Source: Clostridiales bacterium UBA6114 (GTDB lineage Bacteria > Bacillota > Clostridia > Oscillospirales > Butyricicoccaceae). Taken from it: a stretch of DNA of 32,536 nucleotides. The notes beneath the pieces were generated by a model that did no database searches, was not told the origin of the DNA, and was given only the letters and a program-made list of their open reading frames with translations. Both the position numbers and the translations under genes were made by a program. Shown here piece by piece: positions 7,620 to 14,740 of the stretch. The stretch spans positions 47,007 through 79,542 of the forward strand of contig DIWE01000038.1 in NCBI GenBank assembly GCA_002423435.1, written 5' to 3'. Each line of letters begins with the position of its first letter. Position 1 is the first letter of the stretch.

Positions 7620-8699
7620 ATGGATCTCACCCTTAAGAGCGCGGAGAGCTTTTCAAAATGGTTGAATTCGGCCGGAAAACAGGAGCTTTCCGATACACTC
7701 CGGTATTTTTGCGGGGAGGTCCCGCCGGAAGAGCAGACGGTGCTGACTGTTTTGGCTAACGAACTGCGGGAAAGGTACTATGCCAGGAAGGTTTACTTCA
7801 GAGGGCTGATCGAGTTTTCAAGCTACTGCAGAAACGACTGCTATTACTGCGGACTTTGCGCAAGCAACAAAAACGCGGTCAGGTACCGCCTGACCGCGGA
7901 AGAAATACTGGATTGCTGCCGCGTGGGCCACGATCTCGGCTTTCGCACCTTCGTGCTGCAAAGCGGGGAGGATGTGCACTTTACCGACGGGCGGCTGTGC
8001 TCCCTCGTATCGAAAATCAAGGAGCGCTTCCCCGATTGCGCGGTCACCCTATCCGTCGGGGAGCGAAGCCATCAGTCCTACAAACGGCTGTTTGACGCCG
8101 GAGCCGACCGCTACCTTCTGCGCCATGAGACGGCGGACGGCGCGCATTACGCCATGCTCCATCCAGCGGGGCTCAGCCTTAAAAACCGCAAGCGATGTCT
8201 TTACGACTTAAAAGGCATCGGCTATCAGGTCGGAGCCGGCTTTATGGTCGACTCCCCTTTCCAGACCTTCGACACGCTCGCGGAGGACTTTATGTTTCTC
8301 CGGGAGCTTAAGCCCCATATGATCGGCATCGGCCCGTTTATCCCACAAAAGGACACGAGGTTCCGGGACTACCGGGCGTCGTCACCCGGCCGGACGCTGA
8401 TTTTGCTTTCGCTAATCCGGATCATGCTGCCGAAAGTCCTGCTGCCGGCGACCACCGCGCTCGGCACCGTCGACCCCCTCGGACGCGAAAAGGGTTTAAA
8501 AGCCGGCGCAAACGTCGTAATGCCGAACCTCTCCCCCGCAAAACACCGCAAGGATTATGCCTTGTACGACAATAAGATCTGCACCGGCGAGGAAGCGGCC
8601 GAGTGCCTTCATTGCCTCTCGCGCCGCATTGCGTCGGCGGGCTTTACACCCGACTTTTCACGCGGGGACTATGTGGACTTTGAAAGAAAGGGCGGCTGA
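7620..8699 (+). CDS. hydE: [FeFe]-hydrogenase maturase HydE (radical SAM)
   Basis: HydE is the second radical SAM maturase. It acts on the product of HydG, and work on homologues places it in building the diiron precursor. The protein has 359 residues, a normal length, and the cluster motif C-x3-C-x2-C at C70, C74 and C77 (C-R-N-D-C-Y-Y-C). Family stretches such as Y-L-L-R-H-E-T and F-I-P-Q-K-D-T are present. Translation starts at an ATG whose AGGAAAG signal overlaps the end of hydG; aspA begins two bases after the hydE stop, so the genes are probably translationally coupled. Confidence 0.97.
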   Translation: MDLTLKSAESFSKWLNSAGKQELSDTLRYFCGEVPPEEQTVLTVLANELRERYYARKVYFRGLIEFSSYCRNDCYYCGLCASNKNAVRYRLTAEEILDCCRVGHDLGFRTFVLQSGEDVHFTDGRLCSLVSKIKERFPDCAVTLSVGERSHQSYKRLFDAGADRYLLRHETADGAHYAMLHPAGLSLKNRKRCLYDLKGIGYQVGAGFMVDSPFQTFDTLAEDFMFLRELKPHMIGIGPFIPQKDTRFRDYRASSPGRTLILLSLIRIMLPKVLLPATTALGTVDPLGREKGLKAGANVVMPNLSPAKHRKDYALYDNKICTGEEAAECLHCLSRRIASAGFTPDFSRGDYVDFERKGG

Positions 8700-8701
8700 A
8701 T

Positions 8702-10123
8702 ATGCGGATAGAACACGATATGCTGGGCGAAATGCCTCTTCAGGACGACGCCTACTACGGCATCCATACAGCGCGCGCCATGCAGAACTTTGCAATTACC
8801 GGAAAGCCCGTCCACAAGGAGCTGATCGACGCGCTCGCAACGGTCAAGAAGGCTGCCGCCGTGACAAACCGCAGTATCGGCGCGCTCGACGGCAGGGTCG
8901 CGGACGCGATCGTAAAAGCGTGCGACGAGATCCTGTCCGGCGCGCTTTATGACCAGTTCGTTGTCGACTGTATGCAGGGCGGCGCAGGTACCTCCTCGAA
9001 CATGAACGCAAACGAGGTGATCGCAAACCGCGCCATCGAGCTGCTCGGCGGGAATAAGGGCGATTACGCACTCGTCCACCCCTTGGACCACGTAAATTTG
9101 CACCAGTCGACAAACGACGTGTTCCCCACTGCGGTGCGCATCGCGGCGATACGGCTGCTCCGGCCCGTGACCGAGCAGTTTGCCGCGCTGCAGAGCGCGC
9201 TTCAGGAAAAGGAGGCGGAATTTTCCCGGATCTTAAAGGTCGGCCGGACTGAGCTTCAGGACGCGGTCCCGGTGACGCTCGGGCAGGAATTCGGAGCCTG
9301 GGCGCAGGCCGTCTCGCGCGACCGCTGGCGGCTTTACAAGGCGGAGGAACGGCTGCGGCAGGTGGGTATCGGCGGCACTGCCGTGGGTACCGGAATGAAC
9401 GCGCCCAGAGCCTACGTCTTTACGGTGATCGAACGGCTTCGGGAACTCACGGGAATCGGCCTTTCGCGCGCCGAATACATGATGGACCCGACGCAAAACT
9501 GCGACGTGTTTGTCGAGGTTTCCGGCCTTCTCAAAGCGGCGGCGGTCACCCTTACAAAGCTCGCGAACGACCTGCGTCTTTTGTCCTCCGGCCCGCGCGG
9601 CGGGATCGGCGAGCTTATCCTGCCCGCCGTGCAGGCCGGCTCGTCGATCATGCCGGGCAAAATAAACCCCGTGATCTGCGAGGCCGTAAACCAGGCGGCC
9701 TTTCAGATCATGGCGGACGATCTGGCTGTGACCCTTGCGTCCCAAGCGGGGCAGCTGGAGCTGAATGCCTTTTTGCCCCTGATTGCAAAAAACCTCTTTG
9801 AGATGCTCGACCTTTTAGGCTCGGTACTCCCGCTTTTCATCGACCGCTGCATCAGGGGAATCCGCGCCGACGCGTCCAGTTGCCTGCAAAAGCTCGACGC
9901 CGGCTATACGCTGGTTTCGGCGCTTACCGGCTATATCGGCTACGACAAGGCATCCGAGGTCGCGCTAAAGTGCCGGGAAACCGGAAAGCCCGTGCGCGAG
10001 ATCGTCCTTAAGCAAAACCTTTTGGACGAACAAACGATGGGCGAAATCTTGAGGCCGGAACGGCTGACGTCGCCCGGATCGGCAAACGAGAAAAGGAATG
10101 ATCATAAGACATGGAAAACATGA
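8702..10123 (+). CDS. aspA: aspartate ammonia-lyase (aspartase)
   Basis: This 473-residue cytoplasmic enzyme of the aspartase/fumarase superfamily should convert L-aspartate to fumarate and ammonia. The superfamily signature G-S-S-I-M-P-G-K-I-N-P-V is at residues 313-324 and contains the catalytic serine loop. Q-S-T-N-D at 135-139, rather than the Q-S-S-N-D usual in fumarases, and the amino terminus M-R-I-E-H-D-x-L-G-E favour aspartase. It is embedded between hydE and hydF; its last 13 bases overlap hydF. Aspartase genes recur in hyd operons, and supply of ammonium for the bridging amine of the H-cluster is a plausible reason, but that link is inference. A fumarase or other superfamily activity cannot be excluded by eye. 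Confidence 0.9.
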   Translation: MRIEHDMLGEMPLQDDAYYGIHTARAMQNFAITGKPVHKELIDALATVKKAAAVTNRSIGALDGRVADAIVKACDEILSGALYDQFVVDCMQGGAGTSSNMNANEVIANRAIELLGGNKGDYALVHPLDHVNLHQSTNDVFPTAVRIAAIRLLRPVTEQFAALQSALQEKEAEFSRILKVGRTELQDAVPVTLGQEFGAWAQAVSRDRWRLYKAEERLRQVGIGGTAVGTGMNAPRAYVFTVIERLRELTGIGLSRAEYMMDPTQNCDVFVEVSGLLKAAAVTLTKLANDLRLLSSGPRGGIGELILPAVQAGSSIMPGKINPVICEAVNQAAFQIMADDLAVTLASQAGQLELNAFLPLIAKNLFEMLDLLGSVLPLFIDRCIRGIRADASSCLQKLDAGYTLVSALTGYIGYDKASEVALKCRETGKPVREIVLKQNLLDEQTMGEILRPERLTSPGSANEKRNDHKTWKT

Positions 10124-11358
10124 ATGCGACGCCGATGGCAAATCGGTTTGCCATCGGGCTCTTCGGCAGGCGAAACGCCGGCAAATCCTCCCTGATAAAC
10201 GCCGTCACGGGGCAGCCGGTCGCGGTGACGTCCGACGTACCGGGGACGACGACGGACCCCGTTTACAAGGCCATGGAGCTCTTGCCTTTGGGCCCGGTCG
10301 TACTGATCGACACCGCGGGGCTCGACGATACGGGAGAGCTCGGGGCGCTGCGCGTCGAAAAAACCTATGAGGTACTTCGAAAATGCAGCCTCGCCGTCGT
10401 CGTTGCCGACGCCGGGTCCGGTTTTACTGCGCTTGAACTTGAATTTATCGAACAGCTAAAAAAGCGGAAAATTCCGTCGGTCTGTGTGCTGAACAAATGC
10501 GACAGCGGCACCCCTTCCGAGGCCGAACTTGAAAGACTCCGGACGCCGGCCGGGGTCCCGCTGGTCTGCGCGAGCACGATGACCGGTCTCGGAATTGAGG
10601 AAATCAAAAAGCAGATCGTTGCGAATTCCGGCTTTGAGGATATCGAGCCGGCGCTCGTCGGCGATCTGATCCGCCCGGGCGATGTCGCCGTGCTGGTGAC
10701 GCCGATCGACAAGGCGGCGCCAAAGGGCAGGCTGATCCTCCCGCAGCAGCAGACGATCCGCGACATCATCGAAAGCGACGCGGTCGCGGTCGTCACGAAG
10801 GAGCACGAGCTCAAGCTGACATTAGAGCGCCTGAATGCGCCGCCGGCCATTGTGATCACCGATTCGCAGGCCTTCCTCAAGGTGTCGGCGGACACCCCTC
10901 CCGATATCCCGATGACCTCCTTTTCCATCCTGTTCGCGCGGCAAAAGGCGGATCTCGCAGAAATGGTGCGGGGAATCAAACGCATCGAGAGGCTAAAAGC
11001 CGGGGACAAAGTGCTGATCGTCGAGGGCTGCACCCATCATCGGCAGTCGGACGACATCGGGAAGGTCAAAATCCCGCGCTGGATACGCCAGATCGCGGGC
11101 GGGGAAATCCAATTTGAATGGGCAAGCGGCGCCGGTTTTCCGAAGGAGCTCTCCGGATACGCCGCAATCGTCCATTGCGGCGGCTGCATGCTGGGTCGCA
11201 GGGAAATGCACTACCGCGTGGACAAAGCGCTCGAGCAGGGCGTCTCCGTCACGAATTACGGTCTTCTGATCGCCTATGTGCTCGGGATTCTCCCGAGGGC
11301 GTTAAAGCCGTTCCCCGCCGCAAGCCTTGTCCTGGAAGAGGAGATCGGGCCGGTTTAA
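10111..11358 (+). CDS. hydF: [FeFe]-hydrogenase maturation GTPase/scaffold HydF
   Basis: HydF is the GTPase scaffold on which the diiron subcluster is carried before transfer to the hydrogenase. The 415 residues show the Ras-like GTPase domain first, with the P-loop G-R-R-N-A-G-K-S at 19-26, D-T-A-G at 67-70 and N-K-C-D at 128-131, then a dimerisation region, then the cluster-binding domain with C307, H309, H355, C356 and C359, the expected C-x-H...H-C-x2-C pattern. The start lies inside the end of aspA (13-base overlap) and uses AAAAGGAA about 12 bases upstream. It is the last gene of the operon and is followed by a bidirectional terminator. No hydrogenase catalytic subunit gene is present in this window. 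Confidence 0.97.
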   Translation: MENMNATPMANRFAIGLFGRRNAGKSSLINAVTGQPVAVTSDVPGTTTDPVYKAMELLPLGPVVLIDTAGLDDTGELGALRVEKTYEVLRKCSLAVVVADAGSGFTALELEFIEQLKKRKIPSVCVLNKCDSGTPSEAELERLRTPAGVPLVCASTMTGLGIEEIKKQIVANSGFEDIEPALVGDLIRPGDVAVLVTPIDKAAPKGRLILPQQQTIRDIIESDAVAVVTKEHELKLTLERLNAPPAIVITDSQAFLKVSADTPPDIPMTSFSILFARQKADLAEMVRGIKRIERLKAGDKVLIVEGCTHHRQSDDIGKVKIPRWIRQIAGGEIQFEWASGAGFPKELSGYAAIVHCGGCMLGRREMHYRVDKALEQGVSVTNYGLLIAYVLGILPRALKPFPAASLVLEEEIGPV

Positions 11359-11360
11359 AA

Positions 11361-11430
11361 AAGGGACGACACCCCTCAAAAAAAACAAAGGGTGGCAGCC
11401 GGCATAAGCCGGTTGTCGTCCTTTACTTTT
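11361..11430. terminator. bidirectional branched terminator between convergent operons
   Basis: The outer stem pairs 11361-11371 with 11414-11424 (one G-U pair) and encloses two inner hairpins: 11371-11374 with 11390-11393, and 11399-11403 with 11408-11412. On the plus strand it is followed by TTTACTTTTT; on the minus strand it is followed by TTTTTT. It can therefore end both the hyd operon and the minus-strand operon that stops at 11470. Confidence 0.75.
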
Positions 11431-11469
11431 TCGCACGCTGTTGCCAAAACAGCCGAAACGGTCACCGCG

Positions 11470-11877
11470 TCACACCTCGTCGGAAAGCTCCACAAAGCCT
11501 TCCCGCCCGTTTACTGAAACGCGATTTCCGGTCCGGGCGGTTTTTGTAATGTCCGTCGGGAATTGATCCATAATGGGAATATCGATTACCAGGGCGCATT
11601 CCAGCGTAATGGTGTCCGCGCTATTGCACAGGATCGCCAGAGGCGCCGCCGCATTCTTTTTGGCGTAGTAGGCGATATAGGGCGCGATGGTTCCCCCGCG
11701 GCCGGTCGGGATCACAAGGATTTTATCCTTTAGGCTCCTGCCATGGTTTTCCGAGCCGGTCATGGTGACGGTTCCTGTCGCCGGGTCCATGTCTCCGATA
11801 AAGGAAAAGCCTTTATCGAATACCACGGCTTCCCCGGAAACCGTTCCGGTGTTCAATACTCTTCCTTTTATACGCAT
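11470..11877 (-). CDS. aconitase X swivel domain subunit (small chain)
   Basis: This 135-residue protein is the small, swivel-domain chain of aconitase X, an enzyme of the aconitase superfamily that occurs as either a fused or a two-chain protein. The family pattern is visible: an early G-x-V-S-G-E-A-V-V-F stretch, then a D-P-A-T-G motif, then P-T-G-R-G-G-T with the loop expected to reach the active site of the large chain. Characterised bacterial members dehydrate cis-3-hydroxy-L-proline and archaeal members dehydrate 5-phosphomevalonate; the substrate here is not determined. The start overlaps the end of the large chain by ten bases and has GAGGTG a few bases upstream, so the two are made together. 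It is the last gene of the eight-gene operon. Confidence 0.88.
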   Translation of the reverse strand: MRIKGRVLNTGTVSGEAVVFDKGFSFIGDMDPATGTVTMTGSENHGRSLKDKILVIPTGRGGTIAPYIAYYAKKNAAAPLAILCNSADTITLECALVIDIPIMDQFPTDITKTARTGNRVSVNGREGFVELSDEV

Positions 11878-13124
11878 ATGCTCACCTCGTGTTCCCGCAG
11901 CCGCAAGGCGTCAAAGCATTGCTTCAGGCCGCCTACCATGACCGGCACCCTCCCCTGCTGCAGAGAGGTGACATAATGGGCGCTTTTAAATGAGTTGGTC
12001 ATTATGGCCTTCGTATCCTCCGGAATCGGAGAGTCCGGTATCGTCGCCATACAGGTATGGCTGATTACGCCGCCCGCCCCTTCAATGATATCCGTGTATC
12101 CCATCGCCTTGGCAAGGGTATAGGTCGGGTCGCCCATGGCGATCCACAAATGCTTGCCCGTCGGCACCCTTTTTCCTTTTAAGAATCCGGCCAGGGTTCG
12201 CGCCTCCTCGATGGTGACATGAGGGCAGCCGATCAGCACCAGGTTGACCTCCTTTTCCGGGAAATATTCGTAAAGCTTCTTTGTGCGTTTAAGATCTTCC
12301 CTAGTAACCACAAGGGTTTCCTCCGGCTCCCTTCCGCCGAGGGCTTCCTCAAGCGTCGCGGCCTCCGGCGTAATGCCGACCACATGGCAAATATGCACCG
12401 AGCCGCTTGTCGCCACCGGCGCGACCATGTATTTCAGATGGTCGAAGGAAATGGAGGGCGAAATACCGTCAAAAACGACATTGCTGTTTTTTACGGTGTT
12501 CCCCACGTAATATCCCAGCGCACCGTAATCGGCATCGTCTTCCAGAACCACATCGTCCGCCAGGCGGATCACCACCTTGGCATAGCGGTTTTCCTGCATG
12601 AGCAGGCCGTGGTACAGCGCGCGCCCGGTCAGCGCGCAACAGAGGTTTATAATGGTGCCGTCCTTGTTGGTTCTGGCGCCGATCAGCGAGTTGCACAGAA
12701 TTTGCGCGCAGGAGCCGATCCATGAAGTATAGGCGCCTTTTCGCGGCAGGTTGCCCATATGCATGGGAAGGCAGCTGTAGCTTTTGACAATGCCCAGTCT
12801 TTGATGAATCCTCTGGCGTTTTTCGTGGTCCGGCAGCTCTTTTTCCGCATACTCGTGCGGAATCCCCATGTCCTCCCACTTTTCCGGGCTGAACGCGGAC
12901 ATCAGCGGATGGGTCGTGGTGATCACAGGGACGCAGTCCACTCCCTCCGTAAACATTTCCAACAGCTCCGGCGGCTCCTTCGGCATAATATGCGCGCTGG
13001 AAATCTCGACAAACTTTTCGGCCCCGCAGGCCTCTCCGTAACGGATCAGGATATTGATCGCCTTTTGCAGCCCGGGCCCGTATTTCCCGGCGGCCATCTC
13101 TTTTTCATATTCGGTCAGTTGCAT
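11868..13124 (-). CDS. aconitase X catalytic subunit (large chain)
   Basis: This 418-residue protein is the catalytic chain of aconitase X, predicted to carry an iron-sulfur cluster and to dehydrate a hydroxy acid or hydroxyproline-like substrate together with the small chain. The amino terminus with L-T-x-x-E-x-x-M-x-x-G-K-Y-G-P-G and A-I-N-I-L-I-R-Y-G is typical, as are the stretches I-G-C-P-H-V-T and S-H-T-C-M-A, whose cysteines are candidate cluster ligands, along with the S-C-L-P-M motif. GAGGTG stands five bases before the ATG. In related bacterial enzymes the product of cis-3-hydroxyproline is delta-1-pyrroline-2-carboxylate, but no pyrroline reductase is seen in this operon, so that role is only one option. 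The large archaeal-type role in isoprenoid synthesis is unlikely here given the catabolic neighbours. Confidence 0.88.
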   Translation of the reverse strand: MQLTEYEKEMAAGKYGPGLQKAINILIRYGEACGAEKFVEISSAHIMPKEPPELLEMFTEGVDCVPVITTTHPLMSAFSPEKWEDMGIPHEYAEKELPDHEKRQRIHQRLGIVKSYSCLPMHMGNLPRKGAYTSWIGSCAQILCNSLIGARTNKDGTIINLCCALTGRALYHGLLMQENRYAKVVIRLADDVVLEDDADYGALGYYVGNTVKNSNVVFDGISPSISFDHLKYMVAPVATSGSVHICHVVGITPEAATLEEALGGREPEETLVVTREDLKRTKKLYEYFPEKEVNLVLIGCPHVTIEEARTLAGFLKGKRVPTGKHLWIAMGDPTYTLAKAMGYTDIIEGAGGVISHTCMATIPDSPIPEDTKAIMTNSFKSAHYVTSLQQGRVPVMVGGLKQCFDALRLREHEVSICV

Positions 13125-13174
13125 GGTTCACCTCGCCTATCTGCTTTTCAGCAAGTCCTTCGGGCGGGAAACGT

Positions 13175-13214
13175 CCGGGATTCCTCCGCTTTATGCCGAG
13201 GGAAGGAATCCCGG
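13175..13214. repeat. 10-bp inverted repeat between UxaA small subunit and aconitase X genes
   Basis: The arms 13175-13184 and 13205-13214 are perfectly complementary with a 20-base loop. They occupy the only sizeable gap (105 bases) between genes in the second half of this operon. There is no U-tract, so an RNA processing or stability element is more likely than a terminator. Confidence 0.55.
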
Positions 13215-13229
13215 TGCCGCGCCGCCCGG

Positions 13230-13514
13230 TTACTTCACTTCATAATGGTCCGCGACATTGTGGGTATGTACCCATTCGCCGGTCTTGATCTCCCGTGTCG
13301 CTTTGCCGATTTTCTGGCCGTACTTATAGATATACTCACCCTTCGGAATGTCCCGCAACGCGATTTTATGTCCGAATTCAATATCCCCGGCGGCTTTATA
13401 AGCTTCTTCTCCGACTTCGTTTTTGACAAACAGGGTATCGCCCTCGCGGACGTCCGCGACACAGGTTGCCACGTTGTCCGACGACATGATCTTTTTCGCG
13501 TATTTCTTCATCAT
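13230..13514 (-). CDS. UxaA-family dehydratase small subunit (SAF domain)
   Basis: This 94-residue protein corresponds to the amino-terminal SAF domain of altronate/galactarate dehydratases of the UxaA/GarD family, here encoded as a separate chain. The stretch I-P-K-G-E-Y-I-Y-K-Y-G-Q-K-I-G near the middle and the final V-H-T-H-N-V are characteristic. The open frame extends to 13535, but the ATG at 13514 has GGGAG six bases upstream and leaves the preceding gene's stop free, so I choose it. Two-chain members include altronate dehydratases of Clostridia and the sulfolactate sulfo-lyase SuyAB; sequence inspection does not tell which. It pairs with the large subunit directly upstream in the transcript. 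Confidence 0.82.
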   Translation of the reverse strand: MMKKYAKKIMSSDNVATCVADVREGDTLFVKNEVGEEAYKAAGDIEFGHKIALRDIPKGEYIYKYGQKIGKATREIKTGEWVHTHNVADHYEVK

Positions 13515-13531
13515 GCTCAACTCCCTTTCCC

Positions 13532-14695
13532 TCACATAACCGGGCCGTTGATCAAAATTTCCATTGCGGAATCGTACCTTAAAACTTCCGCCCTGGTAAG
13601 CGTGCCCGATGCAACCTCAACGGCAAACTCGAACAGTCTCTCGCCTGCCTGCTTGACGGTCTCGGTCTCCTCAATGATGGAGGACACGTCGATATCGATG
13701 TGGGAGGCGAGCGCGGCGTTTGTCTTTTTGTTGCCGCACACCTTGATCGCCGGGATGCAGGGATGCCCGTTCGGAGCTCCCCGTCCGGTGGTGAAAAGAA
13801 TCAGCTGCGACCCGGCTGCGGCTCCCCCGGTCAGGTTCTCGAAGCCGTGTCCGGGAGTGGCGACAATATGTCTTCCCCCCGGACATTTGGGGCGGGAGCC
13901 GTATTCAATCGCGCTTTGGATAGGTACCTGCTGGCCTTTGGCGTTGGCGCCCATGGCTTTTTCAATCAGCGTCGTAAGCCCCCCGGCAACATTGCCGGCC
14001 GTCATCTGGCTTCCCCGCACATCGGCCCCGACGGCGCAGCCCCTGTCGTACAAATCCCTGACGAACCCGACGATCCTGTCTCCGTCCTCCGGATTTAAGC
14101 AGAGGTCTTTGAGCGCGTATTCCCCGCCCATGATGTCGCAGACCTCACCCTGAATAAACGTCCCGCCCGCCTCGGTCAGAAGGCGGCACACCTCGCCGAC
14201 CACCAGGTTTGAGGAAAGGCCGGAGGTCGCGTCGGAAGATCCGCACTTGGTGCAGAACATAAGCTTATCAAGCCCGAATTCTTCTCTCCTCAGCCTGCTG
14301 ATTTCATAAACCATTTCGGAGGCCAGCTTGCTTCCCTGATAAATCGCTTCCAGGCTGCCGCCCAGCTTATGTACGTTTACCGCTTCCACCCGTTTGCCGC
14401 AAGCCCTGATCCCCTCGACGACTTCCTCCTCGGATACCATTTCACAGCCAAGGGAGATCACCAGTACGGCCGCCACATTCGGATTTTTCCCAAGGTTTAT
14501 GAGGGTTTCCGTAACCCGCCTGGTGTCCTGCGGAGGATGCAGACAGCCCTGATGATGGGTAAAGGCTTTGGTTTTATAAATCAGTTTTTCGATCTGCTGG
14601 GCGACGGCGTTTACGCAGCCCGTGGTCGGGATCAGCGCCACAAAATTACGCGCGCCCGCCTGTCCGTCCGGCCTGGGATAGCCCATGAATTTCAT
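13532..14695 (-). CDS. UxaA-family dehydratase/lyase large subunit
   Basis: This 387-residue protein is the catalytic domain of the UxaA/GarD family, iron-dependent lyases that act on sugar acids or, in SuyB, on sulfolactate. Hallmarks are F-x-G-Y-x-R-P-D-G-x-x-G-x-R-N at the amino terminus, the conserved K-C-G-S-S-D-x-x-S-G near residue 160, and R-P-K-C-P-G-G in the second half. AAGGAG lies about 11 bases before the ATG. The small subunit gene starts 17 bases after its stop. Family membership is clear; the substrate (hexonate, hexarate, sulfolactate or a novel 2-hydroxy acid) is not, since no dedicated uronate or sulfonate genes are nearby. Confidence 0.87.
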   Translation of the reverse strand: MKFMGYPRPDGQAGARNFVALIPTTGCVNAVAQQIEKLIYKTKAFTHHQGCLHPPQDTRRVTETLINLGKNPNVAAVLVISLGCEMVSEEEVVEGIRACGKRVEAVNVHKLGGSLEAIYQGSKLASEMVYEISRLRREEFGLDKLMFCTKCGSSDATSGLSSNLVVGEVCRLLTEAGGTFIQGEVCDIMGGEYALKDLCLNPEDGDRIVGFVRDLYDRGCAVGADVRGSQMTAGNVAGGLTTLIEKAMGANAKGQQVPIQSAIEYGSRPKCPGGRHIVATPGHGFENLTGGAAAGSQLILFTTGRGAPNGHPCIPAIKVCGNKKTNAALASHIDIDVSSIIEETETVKQAGERLFEFAVEVASGTLTRAEVLRYDSAMEILINGPVM

Positions 14696-14740
14696 AATCG
14701 ATCATACTCCTTCCGTCGATACGCTGCTATCGCAATAAGA

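Noticed and set aside
11387..11424. T-box riboswitch
   Set aside because: The stretch resembles the antiterminator core, but the bulge has an extra base, the space upstream is hydF coding sequence with no room for stem I and its specifier loop, and no plus-strand gene follows.
11470..13124. Phosphomevalonate dehydratase of the archaeal mevalonate route
   Set aside because: Aconitase X has that role in archaea, but the neighbours here are a transporter and catabolic enzymes, with no isoprenoid gene.
12759..14153. 464-codon plus-strand open frame over the aconitase X and UxaA genes
   Set aside because: It is antisense to well-supported genes and its product resembles no known protein; long antisense frames are expected at this base composition. 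The same applies to long frames at 27967-29241 (plus) and 5881-6813 (minus).
13230..14695. Sulfolactate sulfo-lyase SuyAB
   Set aside because: The two-chain form would fit, but altronate-type dehydratases of Clostridia are also split and there is no sulfolactate dehydrogenase or sulfonate transporter nearby. It is kept only as an option.
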